This document shows, piece after piece, positions 7,711 through 16,862 of a stretch of DNA of 64,000 bases (positions are counted from its first letter, which is position 1; the number at the start of each line of letters is the position of its first letter). Location of the stretch: positions 62,001 through 126,000 of the forward strand of contig CANMIX010000001.1 of the NCBI GenBank assembly GCA_947497985.1, read 5' to 3'. The position numbers and the translations under genes are program-made. The notes below the pieces were generated by a model that saw nothing but the letters and a program-made list of their open reading frames with translations, had not been told where the DNA came from and ran no database searches. The stretch comes from an uncultured Paracoccaceae bacterium. GTDB taxonomy: Bacteria; Pseudomonadota; Alphaproteobacteria; Rhodobacterales; Rhodobacteraceae.

Positions 7711-8214
7711 ATGAGCGATCTGATCTGTGTAGGAGCCGTTGCCGGATCTTATGGCGTACGCGGTGAAATCCGCCTCAAAAGCTTTTGCGCCGTGCCGGAA
7801 GAGATCGCCGACTACTCTCCGCTGACCAATGAAGACGGCAGCCAATCTTATACGCTGACCTTATCGCGCGCGATCAAGAATGGGTTTTCCGGCCATCTCA
7901 GTGGGGTCGAGACCAAGGAACAGGCCGACGCAATCAAAGGTTTGCGTCTATTCATCCCACGTGACCGCATGCCCAGCCTGCCGGATGATGAATATTACCA
8001 TGCGGACCTGATCGGGCTTGAAGTCTATGACACCGGCGGCACGCTGTTGGGCACTGTAAAAACCGTACAAAACCACGGTGCCAGCGACCTGTTGGAACTC
8101 CATGGCCCAAATTTGAAAGGCACCGTCCTGTTGCCCTTCACTCTCGCGGCGATTCCGACTGTTGATCTGGAAAAGGGCCGTATTGTTGCCGATCCCCCAG
8201 AAGGCGTTCTGTAG
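7711..8214 (+). CDS. rimM: Ribosome maturation factor RimM
   Basis: 167 residues. RimM binds S19 and helps mature the 3' domain of 16S rRNA. The N-terminal RimM domain opens with [19 protein letters not shown], and a PRC-barrel domain starts around [16 protein letters not shown] and closes with [28 protein letters not shown]. The ATG at 7711 places the conserved core at the usual distance; longer upstream frames would read through the small membrane-protein gene. The gene is the last of the co-directional run from ffh. Confidence 0.97.
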   Translation: MSDLICVGAVAGSYGVRGEIRLKSFCAVPEEIADYSPLTNEDGSQSYTLTLSRAIKNGFSGHLSGVETKEQADAIKGLRLFIPRDRMPSLPDDEYYHADLIGLEVYDTGGTLLGTVKTVQNHGASDLLELHGPNLKGTVLLPFTLAAIPTVDLEKGRIVADPPEGVL

Positions 8215-9255
8215 TCAGCCCGGCTCGTTCTCGATCAGATTATCAAAGACTGAAACCAGCCCAACAGCCATTGCCTGTGCACGCTGATCCATCTGTTCCC
8301 CGGGCGTAGGTAGCCGCTGCCACACTTTGAACAGTCGCATCGCAAAACAGAACTGAAACACCGGGTCGATGCTCACATCTCGCCCATACCCCTTGGCGAA
8401 TGCCGTCAAATCTGCCTGTGCTATTCGTCCATAGCCGACATCCATTCCCGGCTGCGCAAGGTGGTCCGGGCAATTCGCCAACCAAAGATTTGCAATATCA
8501 TTTTGGGGTACTGAATTTGCGTGATTGGCGAAATCGATGAAAGAGACTGTGTCTTCGGTCACCAATATATTGCGCAAATGCATATCCCCATGCTCAATCG
8601 CACCTTCAAACGACACACCTCGCGCACGACGCCCTGCACGATGTAGATATGCACAAAGGCCTAGAAACTTGGCCTTCTTACGGATCGGCCGCACACCAGA
8701 CCGTACAGCCTGCGCACGTTGTGCCACTCGTTCCAAATTATGCTTGGGCCAGAATTGGCGACGTTGGGTGCTGGAACAATTGTGCAGTTTCGCAACCGCA
8801 TCCCCAATACGTTCCATTGTCTGTGCCCGGTCACCCAGACCAAAATCGCACAGTTCCAATTCACGAAATGCCGTTTCGCCTGGTGCAAATTCCATCGCAA
8901 TGAAGCAGTGTTTGGCATCTTGCCACAAGATTTGCGGAACACTCACACCAACCACGTCTTTCAGACCCTGCGCCGCAGCACGATGATGGTCGACGATGCG
9001 CGCGAACCTGTTCATGCGCTCTTCTTCAAAATCGGCACGCAGGATCACCACACGTCCGTCCGTCAGTTTCACGCCCAGTACGCATCTGCGATCTTCAAAG
9101 CGGCTGTTCACCTTCATCCGCCAAAAGCGCACGTCGGTTCCATCCAAGCCGAGATCGCTTGCAATCTTAGGCCAAAACGCTTCTGTCCTGGCTTGTATTG
9201 CGTCGCGTTGCTGCACCTTGGTCGGCCAGACTCCTGAATTTTCGATGTCCGGCAT
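8215..9255 (-). CDS. APH-like phosphotransferase / protein-kinase-fold enzyme
   Basis: 346 residues. The C-terminal half has the aminoglycoside phosphotransferase/choline kinase signature: a Brenner-type catalytic loop IEHGDMHLRNIL and a metal-binding segment SFIDFANHANS. The middle LWQDAKHCFIAMEFAPGE reads as the hinge. The N-terminal lobe has no clear glycine-rich loop, as in many APH relatives. The start is taken at ATG 9255. The gene lies on the opposite strand between rimM and trmD, which are adjacent in most bacteria, and it ends at the base after rimM. Substrate unknown; a sugar, amino-alcohol or peptide kinase is possible. It is not evidence of antibiotic resistance. Confidence 0.75.
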   Translation of the reverse strand: MPDIENSGVWPTKVQQRDAIQARTEAFWPKIASDLGLDGTDVRFWRMKVNSRFEDRRCVLGVKLTDGRVVILRADFEEERMNRFARIVDHHRAAAQGLKDVVGVSVPQILWQDAKHCFIAMEFAPGETAFRELELCDFGLGDRAQTMERIGDAVAKLHNCSSTQRRQFWPKHNLERVAQRAQAVRSGVRPIRKKAKFLGLCAYLHRAGRRARGVSFEGAIEHGDMHLRNILVTEDTVSFIDFANHANSVPQNDIANLWLANCPDHLAQPGMDVGYGRIAQADLTAFAKGYGRDVSIDPVFQFCFAMRLFKVWQRLPTPGEQMDQRAQAMAVGLVSVFDNLIENEPG

Positions 9256-9312
9256 TGCGACCCAATCAAGCTTTCTGTTGCGCGTGCGGCTGTTTGAATT
9301 AAACACACCCCC

Positions 9313-10104
9313 ATGACAGCACCAAATAAATCCCACGGCCGCAAGGCCATTCGCCCCACATTGAAACCGCGTGAGCTGATGACAGCGACGCCGGATCTGG
9401 TTGGCGTCTGGAAGGCCAAGGTGATGACGCTGTTCCCCACCGCCTTTCCCGGCGTGTTGGGCGAGAGCCTGACCGGCAAAGCCTTGCAACAAGGTTTATG
9501 GCAGTTGGAAACCACCGATCTGCGGGAATTTGGCGTTGGCAAACACCGCAATGTGGATGACACGCCTGCGGGCGGCGGCGCGGGCATGGTGTTGCGTCCG
9601 GATGTGCTGGGCAATGCAATCGAACACACCATGGCAGGTACCAGCCGCAATTGGCCGCTGATTTACCTGTCGCCACGTGGCCGGCGCATGGATCAACAGA
9701 TGATGCAGAACCTGGCCCGTTGCGATGGCGTGTCCCTTTTGTGTGGTCGTTTCGAAGGCGTCGACGAACGGGTGCTGGAACACTACGGCATTATGGAAGT
9801 ATCTCTGGGTGACTTTGTGATGACCGGCGGTGAATTGGCAGCTCAAGCGTTGATCGACGCCACCGTCCGCCTGCTCCCTGGCGTGTTGGGCAATCAGGCC
9901 TCAACCGAGGAAGAGAGCTTTTCCTCAGGACTGCTTGAACACCCCCAATACACCCGCCCTGCGGAATGGATGGGCCGGCCCATCCCCGATGTGTTGATGT
10001 CCGGCCATCACGGCAACGTCGAAAAATGGCGTCGCGAGATGAGCGAGAAGATCACTCAGGAACGCCGCCCCGATTTGTGGGATGCCTATACGTCCAAGAA
10101 ATGA
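9313..10104 (+). CDS. trmD: tRNA (guanine-N1-)-methyltransferase TrmD
   Basis: 263 residues. TrmD methylates G37 of tRNAs reading CNN codons and prevents +1 frameshifting. The SPOUT/knot residues are clear: LSPRGRRMDQQ, GRFEGVDERV, SLGDFVMTGGELAAQ and LEHPQYTRPA. Most TrmD proteins begin near WKAKVMTLFP, so about 30 N-terminal residues are extra here; ATG at 9379 (MTATPDLVGVWKAKV) is an alternative start. Its promoter must lie in the 57-base gap shared with the divergent phosphotransferase gene, because the rimM operon is cut off by that reversed gene. rplS does not follow, unlike the usual order. Confidence 0.96.
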   Translation: MTAPNKSHGRKAIRPTLKPRELMTATPDLVGVWKAKVMTLFPTAFPGVLGESLTGKALQQGLWQLETTDLREFGVGKHRNVDDTPAGGGAGMVLRPDVLGNAIEHTMAGTSRNWPLIYLSPRGRRMDQQMMQNLARCDGVSLLCGRFEGVDERVLEHYGIMEVSLGDFVMTGGELAAQALIDATVRLLPGVLGNQASTEEESFSSGLLEHPQYTRPAEWMGRPIPDVLMSGHHGNVEKWRREMSEKITQERRPDLWDAYTSKK

Positions 10105-10128
10105 GCCAGGCTCCGCACCGTCGCGGCG

Positions 10129-11373
10129 TTAATCTTTGGAGTAGATCGTAAACAGCTCCACGGGTTCTGACACACCGCGCAGCATGTAACGCCCCAGTGA
10201 GACAAGGTCATGCGGGGTTCCTGCCGCCGCGCGTTGCACATCTTCGGAGACGATAATATTCCGTCCAACCGAAACATGCATGTCTGAAATCCGTGCGGCC
10301 AGGTTCACGGCAGGGCCAATCACAGTGAAATCCAGCCTGTTTTCCGCACCTATATTGCCATAGAGCAGCGGCCCCGCATGAAGAGCGAGGGTAAAGTCCG
10401 TGGTTGGCAAGTCAGCCTTCACGCGTTCCAGATTACGGGCACCAATCGCGATCCCAAGCTCCTGCGCAGCATCCAGTGCGGCCAGCGCATCTTCTTCCAG
10501 GTTTCCCAGGTCAAAAATCGCAAGAATACCGTCGCCCATAAATTTTAGGATGTTTCCACCTTTGGACTGGATCGCGCCAACCGCCAGACCAAAGTAGTCG
10601 TTTAGCATTTCGATTAGATCCTCACCTGGGATCTGTTCGGCAAGGCTGGTGAACCCGCGCAAGTCGAACAAGCAGATCACCGCGTTGATCTCACGCGAGG
10701 AGCCGCGCCGGATCTCACCAGACAACACCCGGCCCCCAGCGTCACGGCCTAGGTATACTTTGAGCAGATCACTGGCCATACGACGGTTGGCGGATGATTT
10801 GAGCGCAAGACCAAGGTGCGGCAGACTGGCCCGAATGGCCTCCAGATCGGATTCGGAAAACCCGACCGCGCAATTGGTCGACCAGCTGAGCAGAACCCCT
10901 TCGTTGCTGGCATTGCTTTCGATCGAGAACGCCTCACCCGTAAACAACAATCCGGCGCTGACATAATCCGTCACACCGCGGTCCTTCAGACTGATCAGCA
11001 GCGGAAAATCTTGGTAAGCGGTGTCATTGATCAGATCAAACCGTAATTCGCTTAAACCCCGTTCGACCATCACATACAGCGGGCTTTGCAACCAATCCTC
11101 GGATGGCGTTTCGCTGTACTCAAAAACCTGTGACGTCACGCCTTCGTCGGCCATCCAATTAAAGCCGATATTGCCAAACTTCGGATGAAAAGCGCGCTGC
11201 CCCAGGAAGAAACGCCAAAGCGGAACGCCGATTTGGACCAAACGATCACAGTATCCTTGCAGAACGTCTTCTTGACTTGCGCCTTTAAGACCCTGCTCAA
11301 CCAGCCAGTTTACAAGAGATTGCACTTGATAGCTTGGCCGTGTCTCTTGTCCTCGCACTGTTACCATGACCAA
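10129..11373 (-). CDS. Adenylate/guanylate cyclase domain protein (class III)
   Basis: 414 residues. The C-terminal cyclase homology domain (about 225-400) has both metal aspartates: CLFDLRGFTSLAEQ and KFMGDGILAIF. It also has the transition-state region DFTVIGPAVNLAARIS with the asparagine-arginine arrangement of active enzymes. The N-terminal 200 residues look like a GAF-type sensory domain (NWMADEGVTSQVF, AGLLFTGEAFS). It should make cAMP (or cGMP) in response to an unknown input. It is convergent with trmD, 24 bases apart. Confidence 0.9.
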   Translation of the reverse strand: MVMVTVRGQETRPSYQVQSLVNWLVEQGLKGASQEDVLQGYCDRLVQIGVPLWRFFLGQRAFHPKFGNIGFNWMADEGVTSQVFEYSETPSEDWLQSPLYVMVERGLSELRFDLINDTAYQDFPLLISLKDRGVTDYVSAGLLFTGEAFSIESNASNEGVLLSWSTNCAVGFSESDLEAIRASLPHLGLALKSSANRRMASDLLKVYLGRDAGGRVLSGEIRRGSSREINAVICLFDLRGFTSLAEQIPGEDLIEMLNDYFGLAVGAIQSKGGNILKFMGDGILAIFDLGNLEEDALAALDAAQELGIAIGARNLERVKADLPTTDFTLALHAGPLLYGNIGAENRLDFTVIGPAVNLAARISDMHVSVGRNIIVSEDVQRAAAGTPHDLVSLGRYMLRGVSEPVELFTIYSKD

Positions 11374-11680
11374 TCCTCTTTCCTCCCGAACAAGACGCCG
11401 TGTCTGCCCAGCTTACGCAAGGCCGGTCTCTTGTCACACTCTATCTGAGGCCACAACGTTTGCGTGTCACCTTCACGCGCTCGTTAACAGTCCACGTCCC
11501 TCCACCGGCAAACCACTGATTCAAAAACACCGCCGTAAAATGTCTAAATGAATGCGTAAAAGCTTCATATGAACGTTACAGACGTCAAATATGGCCCAGA
11601 TCAGAGGTGGCTTGACCACCTGAACCACTGTCACAGGGGACCACTGCGGCGCGATGCCCAGACAGGTCAAGGAGATAGAA
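11374..11680. other. Divergent promoter region, cyclase / ugp operon
   Basis: 307 bases between two divergent units. An inverted repeat AGGTGG-CTTGA-CCACCT (11605-11621) lies about 60 bases before ugpB and could be an operator. An AAGGAGA ribosome binding site sits at about 11669-11675. I tested for Pho boxes: one CTGTCAC (11628-11634) is present, but the required second half 11 bases away is not recognisable, so phosphate control is not supported. Confidence 0.4.
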
Positions 11681-12982
11681 ATGAATCTGAAGTCCGTATT
11701 GACGGCCTCCGTCTTTGCTTTCGTCGGTACCGCAGCTTTGGCTGACAAGACCGAAATCGAGTTCTGGCACGCAATGGGCGGCCGTCTGGGCGAAGTCGTG
11801 AATGAAATCGCGACCGATTTTAACGCGTCCCAAGACGACTACACATTGGTACCCGTTTACAAGGGCAACTACGAAGAGACCCTGACCGCAGGTATCGCCG
11901 CATTCCGCGCAGGCGAGCAGCCCGACATCATCCAGGTGTTTGACGCCGGTGCCGCAACCATCATCGGTGCAAAAGGCGCGGTTATCCCCGCCCAGGACCT
12001 GCTGACCGACAACGGTATCGCGTTTGACGCAAACGACTATATCTCCGGCGTGCGTTACTTCTATGCAGACGCTGCGGGCAAAATGGTTGGCATGCCGTTC
12101 AACTCTTCCACCCCGATCCTGTACTTCAACGAAGACGCCATGAACAAAGCCGGCGTTTCCGCACCCAAGACCTGGGAAGAGTTCCAGTCGGTGACTGCGC
12201 CTGCGTTGAAAGAAGCCGGTTACGTCCCAATGGCACAATCGCACCTGCCATGGATCTTCACCGAGAACTTCATGTCTCGCCACAACCTGCCGTTTGCAAC
12301 AAACGAAAACGGCTACGGCGATGCGGAAACCAAGATCCTGGTGAACAACGACGCAATCAAAGGTCACTTCACCGCGCTGAAGGGCTGGATCGATGATGGT
12401 CTGTTTGGCTATTACGGCACCGGCTGGGGCGACAACCAAACCCCATTCGAGCAAGGCGAAGTTGCAATGTGGCTGGGTTCTTCCGGTTCTTTCGGCGGCC
12501 TGTCCAAAACGGCTGAGTTCCCCTTCTCTGCGACCTACCTGCCTTATTGGGAAGGTGTAACCACCGAGCCGACAAACACGTTCATCGGTGGCGCAGCTCT
12601 GTTTGCAATGGCCGGCAAATCTGCCGAAGAAAACAAAGCTTCAGCTGAATTCTTCCGCTTCCTGACCTCTGCTGAGGTTCAGTACACATGGCACAAAGAA
12701 ACCGGTTATGTGCCAATCACCAACGCAGCCTACGATCTGGCCAAAGAAGACGGCCACTATGACCGTGCGCCTGCTGCCGAAGTTGGCATCCAACAGCTGA
12801 CCCTGCCTGCCGGTGAAAACACCAAAGGGTACCGCATGGGTTTCTATGTTCAGGTGCGTGACGTGATGAACCGTGAATACGGCAAGATCCTGTCTGGTGA
12901 AGCTTCTGTAGAAGACGCGTTCCAGACCATCGAGGACGAATCCAACAAACTGCTGGCTCGTTTCGCTAAGACCCAGGGCTAA
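11681..12982 (+). CDS. ugpB: sn-Glycerol-3-phosphate ABC transporter, periplasmic binding protein UgpB
   Basis: 433 residues. UgpB binds G3P and glycerophosphodiesters in the periplasm and delivers them to UgpAE. A clear signal peptide (MNLKSVLTASVFAFVGTAAL, cleavage after ALA at about residue 21) precedes TEIEFWHAMGGRLGEVVNEI, the family's typical start. Other family blocks are FRAGEQPDIIQVFDAG, FNSSTPILYFNEDAM and GEVAMWLGSSGSFG. The start ATG at 11681 is favoured over an upstream in-frame ATG because AAGGAGA lies six bases before it. It is the first gene of ugpBAECQ. Confidence 0.95.
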   Translation: MNLKSVLTASVFAFVGTAALADKTEIEFWHAMGGRLGEVVNEIATDFNASQDDYTLVPVYKGNYEETLTAGIAAFRAGEQPDIIQVFDAGAATIIGAKGAVIPAQDLLTDNGIAFDANDYISGVRYFYADAAGKMVGMPFNSSTPILYFNEDAMNKAGVSAPKTWEEFQSVTAPALKEAGYVPMAQSHLPWIFTENFMSRHNLPFATNENGYGDAETKILVNNDAIKGHFTALKGWIDDGLFGYYGTGWGDNQTPFEQGEVAMWLGSSGSFGGLSKTAEFPFSATYLPYWEGVTTEPTNTFIGGAALFAMAGKSAEENKASAEFFRFLTSAEVQYTWHKETGYVPITNAAYDLAKEDGHYDRAPAAEVGIQQLTLPAGENTKGYRMGFYVQVRDVMNREYGKILSGEASVEDAFQTIEDESNKLLARFAKTQG

Positions 12983-13000
12983 TTTAAGCCCCACCCCCAC

Positions 13001-13031
13001 GCGGCGCGCCAGAAATGGCGCGTCGTATTTT
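13001..13031 (+). terminator. Stem-loop between ugpB and ugpA
   Basis: GCGGCGCGCCA (13001-13011), loop GAAA, TGGCGCGTCGT (13016-13026) form an 11-bp stem with two G-U pairs, followed by ATTTT. It lies 19 bases after ugpB and 57 before ugpA. This fits a leaky terminator or 3'-end protector that keeps binding-protein mRNA in excess over the permease mRNA. Confidence 0.6.
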
Positions 13032-13087
13032 CTTGCAATAACCCTTTGCCTCATCCAGCAAAGTCGCCGCATCCGGAGCCTCCCCCA

Positions 13088-13969
13088 ATGAAGCGCGTGC
13101 AATTCTCCAGGCCGCTGTTTCCGTACCTGTTGTTGGTGCCACAGCTGTCGATCATCCTGATCTTCTTTTATTGGCCCGCGGCCGAGGCGATCCGGTCGTC
13201 ATTCTACCTTGAAGACCCCTTTGGGTTTAGCTCCACCTTTGTTGGTTTTGACAATTACCACGATGCGGTCACCGGGTCGGAATACGGCAATATCGCCCAC
13301 TTCACGCTGGTGTTCACAGGCTTGGTTGCCTTCTTTTCGCTGTCGCTGGCCCTGCTGCTGGCAGCCAAGGCGGATGCGGTTATTCGCGGTGCCAAATCTT
13401 ATCGGATCTTTTTGATGTGGGTCTATGCGGTCGCGCCACCTGTTGCCGGCTTGATGGGGATCTTGCTGTTTGATCAAAGCCTTGGACCCCTAACGCAACT
13501 GGCTGAGTTCTTTGGCTGGGATCTACGCTTGGGTGTGAACTATTGGGACACAGCTACCGCGATGATTGTGATCTCGGTCTGGAAACAGGTCCCGATCAAT
13601 TTCATCTTCTTCCTGGCCGGGCTGCAATCCATCCCCCGCAGCGTACGCGAAGCGGCGATCATTGATGACCCCTCCTCGGTCAGCCGGTTTTTCTCCATCA
13701 CCTTCCCGCTGCTGGCACCCACCGCGTTTTTCCTGCTGATCATCAATATCACCTACGCATTGTTCGACACCTTTGGCGTCATCGACATCGTGCTAAAGGG
13801 TGAGCCTGGTAACAACCCAATCACCCTTGTCTACAAAGTGTTCCTGGACGGGTTCCGCGGTAATGATCTGGGCGGATCGTCGGCCCAATCGGTGATCTTG
13901 ATGGTACTTGTTCTAATCCTGACCGTGTTCCAGTTCCGCTTCATGGAACGCCGCGTTCATTATAGCTGA
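13088..13969 (+). CDS. ugpA: G3P ABC transporter permease UgpA
   Basis: 293 residues, the usual UgpA length. It has six predicted membrane helices starting at YLLLVPQLSIILIFFYW, and the ABC permease EAA loop reads VREAAIIDDPSSVSRFFSI (normally EAAxxDGA; the glycine of the loop is replaced). The ATG at 13088 (MKRVQFSRPLFPYLL) is chosen because upstream codons (PHPAKSPHPEPPP) are not family-like. It forms the channel with UgpE, whose gene starts 11 bases after its stop. Confidence 0.94.
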   Translation: MKRVQFSRPLFPYLLLVPQLSIILIFFYWPAAEAIRSSFYLEDPFGFSSTFVGFDNYHDAVTGSEYGNIAHFTLVFTGLVAFFSLSLALLLAAKADAVIRGAKSYRIFLMWVYAVAPPVAGLMGILLFDQSLGPLTQLAEFFGWDLRLGVNYWDTATAMIVISVWKQVPINFIFFLAGLQSIPRSVREAAIIDDPSSVSRFFSITFPLLAPTAFFLLIINITYALFDTFGVIDIVLKGEPGNNPITLVYKVFLDGFRGNDLGGSSAQSVILMVLVLILTVFQFRFMERRVHYS

Positions 13970-13980
13970 GGAGTGGCCAA

Positions 13981-14877
13981 ATGACTGATGTACAATCCAC
14001 CATGGCGCCCCAGAGCACACAGCGCAGAAAGCCGATCAAATGGCGGCTGATTGGCGATCATGCGATCCTGATCGCCGGTTCGCTGTTGATGCTTTTGCCG
14101 GTTCTGATGGTGCTGACCACCTCAAGCTATGACAATGTGACCATCCACAAAGAGGGCATTCAGTTCCTGTTTGGTGACCAACTGGTGGAAAACTACCAAC
14201 AAGCGCTGTTTGAAAAGGGCGGTTTTACCAAAACCGTCGATGGCGCGCGGATGTTGATGAATTCGCTGATCCTCGGCTTTGGCTTCGCGGTGGGCAAGAT
14301 CGTCATTTCGATGATGGCGGCCTATGCGATTGTGTATTTCCGCTTCCGTTTTGGCACCGTTGCGTTCTGGGTAATTTTCACCACGCTGCTGTTGCCGCTC
14401 GAAGTGCGTATCCTGCCGTCCTATGAGGTGGTGCAATCCTTGGGCATGCTCAACAGCTTCTCTGGTCTGATCATCCCTTTGATCGCTTCAGCCACGGGCA
14501 CCTTCTATTTCCGGCAATTCTTCCGCTCGGTTCCCGAAGAGCTGCTGGAAGCGGCTCGGATTGACGGCGCGGGTCCGTTAAAATTCTTCGTCGATATTCT
14601 GGTGCCACTCAGCCAGACGATGATCGCGGCGATGTTTATCATCATGTTTGTCTTTGGCTGGAACCAATACCTGTGGCCGACGCTGATGACGACGGACGAG
14701 TCGATGTTCACCCTGGTGCGCGGCATCAAACAGATCATGCAGGTCTGGATTGGCGCCAATATCCCCGACTACGGGCTGGCCATGGCCTTGGCGATCATTG
14801 CCATGACGCCGCCAGTTGCAATCGTGATTTTCTTCCAAAGCTGGTTCGTCAAGGGCCTGACGGAATCTGATAAATAA
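13981..14877 (+). CDS. ugpE: G3P ABC transporter permease UgpE
   Basis: 298 residues. Six membrane segments (first at HAILIAGSLLMLLPVLMVL) and the EAA loop LLEAARIDGAGPLKFFVDI. An N-terminal tail of about 30 hydrophilic residues is slightly longer than in E. coli UgpE. It pairs with UgpA to form the inner-membrane pore. The UgpC gene follows after 13 bases. Confidence 0.95.
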   Translation: MTDVQSTMAPQSTQRRKPIKWRLIGDHAILIAGSLLMLLPVLMVLTTSSYDNVTIHKEGIQFLFGDQLVENYQQALFEKGGFTKTVDGARMLMNSLILGFGFAVGKIVISMMAAYAIVYFRFRFGTVAFWVIFTTLLLPLEVRILPSYEVVQSLGMLNSFSGLIIPLIASATGTFYFRQFFRSVPEELLEAARIDGAGPLKFFVDILVPLSQTMIAAMFIIMFVFGWNQYLWPTLMTTDESMFTLVRGIKQIMQVWIGANIPDYGLAMALAIIAMTPPVAIVIFFQSWFVKGLTESDK

Positions 14878-14890
14878 GGACCTAACGCAA

Positions 14891-15970
14891 ATGGCAAATG
14901 TCACACTCGACACCGTTCGCAAAACTTATCCCAATGGCTATCAGGCTGTGCAAGGGGCCGATTTTCAGATCCGCGATGGGGAATTCATCGTTCTGGTGGG
15001 CCCTTCAGGTTGCGGAAAATCGACCCTATTGCGGATGATCGCAGGGTTGGAGGACATCACCGACGGCAACATCCTGATCGACAACACCGTGGTCAACGAC
15101 GTGGACCCGGCCCGGCGCGATATCGCGATGGTGTTCCAGAACTACGCGCTCTACCCGCATATGAGCGTGCGTCAGAACATGGCCTATGGGTTGAAAAACC
15201 AACGTATGCCCAAGAGCGAGATCGCAGACCGGATCGAAGAAGCCGCCCGTACCCTGCGTCTTGAGGATTACCTGGAGCGCAAACCCGGCCAATTGTCCGG
15301 TGGTCAGCGCCAACGCGTTGCCATGGGGCGTGCGATTGTACGTCACCCCAAGGTGTTCCTGTTTGACGAACCCCTCTCGAACCTGGACGCCAAACTGCGC
15401 ACCCAATTGCGGGCCGAACTGAAAGCGCTGCACAAACGCCTGGAAGCCACTTTTGTCTATGTCACCCACGATCAGGTCGAAGCCATGAGCCTGGCGGACC
15501 GCATCATCATCATGAGCGCCGGACAGGTGGAACAGATCGGCACGCCAATGGATCTGTACCTGCGTCCTGCGTCGCGGTTTGTGGCCGATTTCATCGGCAG
15601 CCCGGCCATGAACATCGTGCACGGCGCATTGGCGGACGATCAGGCCTCGGTCGTGCTTGCGGATGGATCGGCGCTGCGCCTGCCCTTGGCTGTCAACGCG
15701 GCGGCGGGCACCAAAGTTGACGTTGGCGTGCGCCCCGAACATCTGGAGGCAGTGGCGCCTGAGGCGGCGCAATTCCAGCTGACCGTTGATTTTGTCGAAC
15801 AGCTTGGCGCGGACACAGTTGTGCATGGCTACCAAAAAGGGGTTGAAAACCCGCTCGCCCTGCGCTTGACAGGCATTCACGCGCTGGATGCAGGTGAGGT
15901 TCTCTCCCTTGCGGCAAGCGCCGATCACCTGCATCTTTTTGACAGTGTGAGCGGGCAACGTTTAAATTGA
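14891..15970 (+). CDS. ugpC: G3P ABC transporter ATP-binding protein UgpC
   Basis: 359 residues. Walker A GPSGCGKST (about 36-44), Q-loop FQNYALYPHM, signature LSGGQRQRVAMGRAIVR, Walker B VFLFDEPLSNLD and switch histidine VTHDQ. A C-terminal TOBE/regulatory domain (from about 240, SPAMNIVHGAL) is the MalK-type regulatory extension, including VGVRPEHLE. It powers uptake through UgpAE. The gene order BAEC with Q after it matches the E. coli ugp operon. Confidence 0.95.
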   Translation: MANVTLDTVRKTYPNGYQAVQGADFQIRDGEFIVLVGPSGCGKSTLLRMIAGLEDITDGNILIDNTVVNDVDPARRDIAMVFQNYALYPHMSVRQNMAYGLKNQRMPKSEIADRIEEAARTLRLEDYLERKPGQLSGGQRQRVAMGRAIVRHPKVFLFDEPLSNLDAKLRTQLRAELKALHKRLEATFVYVTHDQVEAMSLADRIIIMSAGQVEQIGTPMDLYLRPASRFVADFIGSPAMNIVHGALADDQASVVLADGSALRLPLAVNAAAGTKVDVGVRPEHLEAVAPEAAQFQLTVDFVEQLGADTVVHGYQKGVENPLALRLTGIHALDAGEVLSLAASADHLHLFDSVSGQRLN

Positions 15971-15977
15971 CGGTCTT

Positions 15978-16859
15978 ATGTCTAAACCTTTGATCTTTGG
16001 CCACCGCGGCGCGCCCGCGGTATTGCCTGAAAATACCCTGGCAGGATTTCAACACGCAATGGACGCGGGCGCGGATGGCATTGAGCTAGACGTGTTGCTG
16101 ACCCGCGACGGCGTGCCCGTGGTGACCCATAATCCCCGCTTGGCACCGGATACAACCAAAGGTCTGGATGGTCAGTGGATCAGTGGCGACGGACCTGAAA
16201 TCGCAGCGCTGACGCTTGAAGCGCTGCAGGAATTTGACGTTGGTGCCTGCCATCCAGACGGGCCACATGCCGCAAAACATCCCGACCAAGCGCCGCTTGG
16301 TTTTACGGCGGTCCCGACACTGGACGCCGTTCTGGCCCAAGTTGCTGCATATGAACGCCCGGTTCAGATCCTGGTCGAGCTGAAACACGCCCCAGGTGCG
16401 GATCACGGACCCGGCCCAGACGCATTTGTCGACACTGTCGCGGCCGTGGTGGCACGCCACGATCTGTTTGGCCAAAGCTTTATCCATTCCTTCAACTGGC
16501 AGATCCTAAGCGCGGCGGCCCGGAGTTGTCCCGATTGGCCGCGCTCACATCTGAGCTGCAGTCGCGCCGCCTATCCAGATGGCTCGCTGTATGAAGGCTC
16601 ACCCTGGCTTGATGGTGTCTCACATGACCCGGCGCAGATGGCGGCGCAGCTTTTTGACCGTGGCGCCCGTGTCTGGAGCCCGTTTTACAAGGATCTCACC
16701 CCAGACACCCTGTCATTTGCCCAGTCTTTGGGCCTGCAGGTCATGACCTGGACCGTGAATGGCACGGATGCGTTGCAAACCGAATTGGCGCGCGGTGTGG
16801 ACGGGGTCATAACCGACAACCCAAAAGCCGCCGTTGCCCTCAGAGACCACAAGGTCTGA
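15978..16859 (+). CDS. ugpQ: Glycerophosphodiester phosphodiesterase UgpQ
   Basis: 293 residues with no signal peptide, so cytoplasmic. It cleaves imported glycerophosphodiesters to G3P and an alcohol. Catalytic motifs of the GDPD family are visible: FGHRGAPAVLPENT (general acid histidine and metal glutamate), ELDVLLTRDGVPVVTHN (metal E/D and second histidine), and the C-terminal MTWTVNGTDALQTELARGVDGVITDNP. It begins seven bases after ugpC, so it is in the same operon. It is about 45 residues longer than E. coli UgpQ, mostly through an insertion near residues 90-150. Confidence 0.93.
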   Translation: MSKPLIFGHRGAPAVLPENTLAGFQHAMDAGADGIELDVLLTRDGVPVVTHNPRLAPDTTKGLDGQWISGDGPEIAALTLEALQEFDVGACHPDGPHAAKHPDQAPLGFTAVPTLDAVLAQVAAYERPVQILVELKHAPGADHGPGPDAFVDTVAAVVARHDLFGQSFIHSFNWQILSAAARSCPDWPRSHLSCSRAAYPDGSLYEGSPWLDGVSHDPAQMAAQLFDRGARVWSPFYKDLTPDTLSFAQSLGLQVMTWTVNGTDALQTELARGVDGVITDNPKAAVALRDHKV

Positions 16860-16862
16860 GCG

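Noticed and set aside
8215-9255. Aminoglycoside resistance gene
   Set aside because: APH fold only; sequence does not match a known resistance enzyme and the context is chromosomal housekeeping.
11605-11634. Possible Pho box before ugpB
   Set aside because: Only one CTGTCAC half is recognisable; the second half at 11-base spacing is not, so phosphate control is not claimed.
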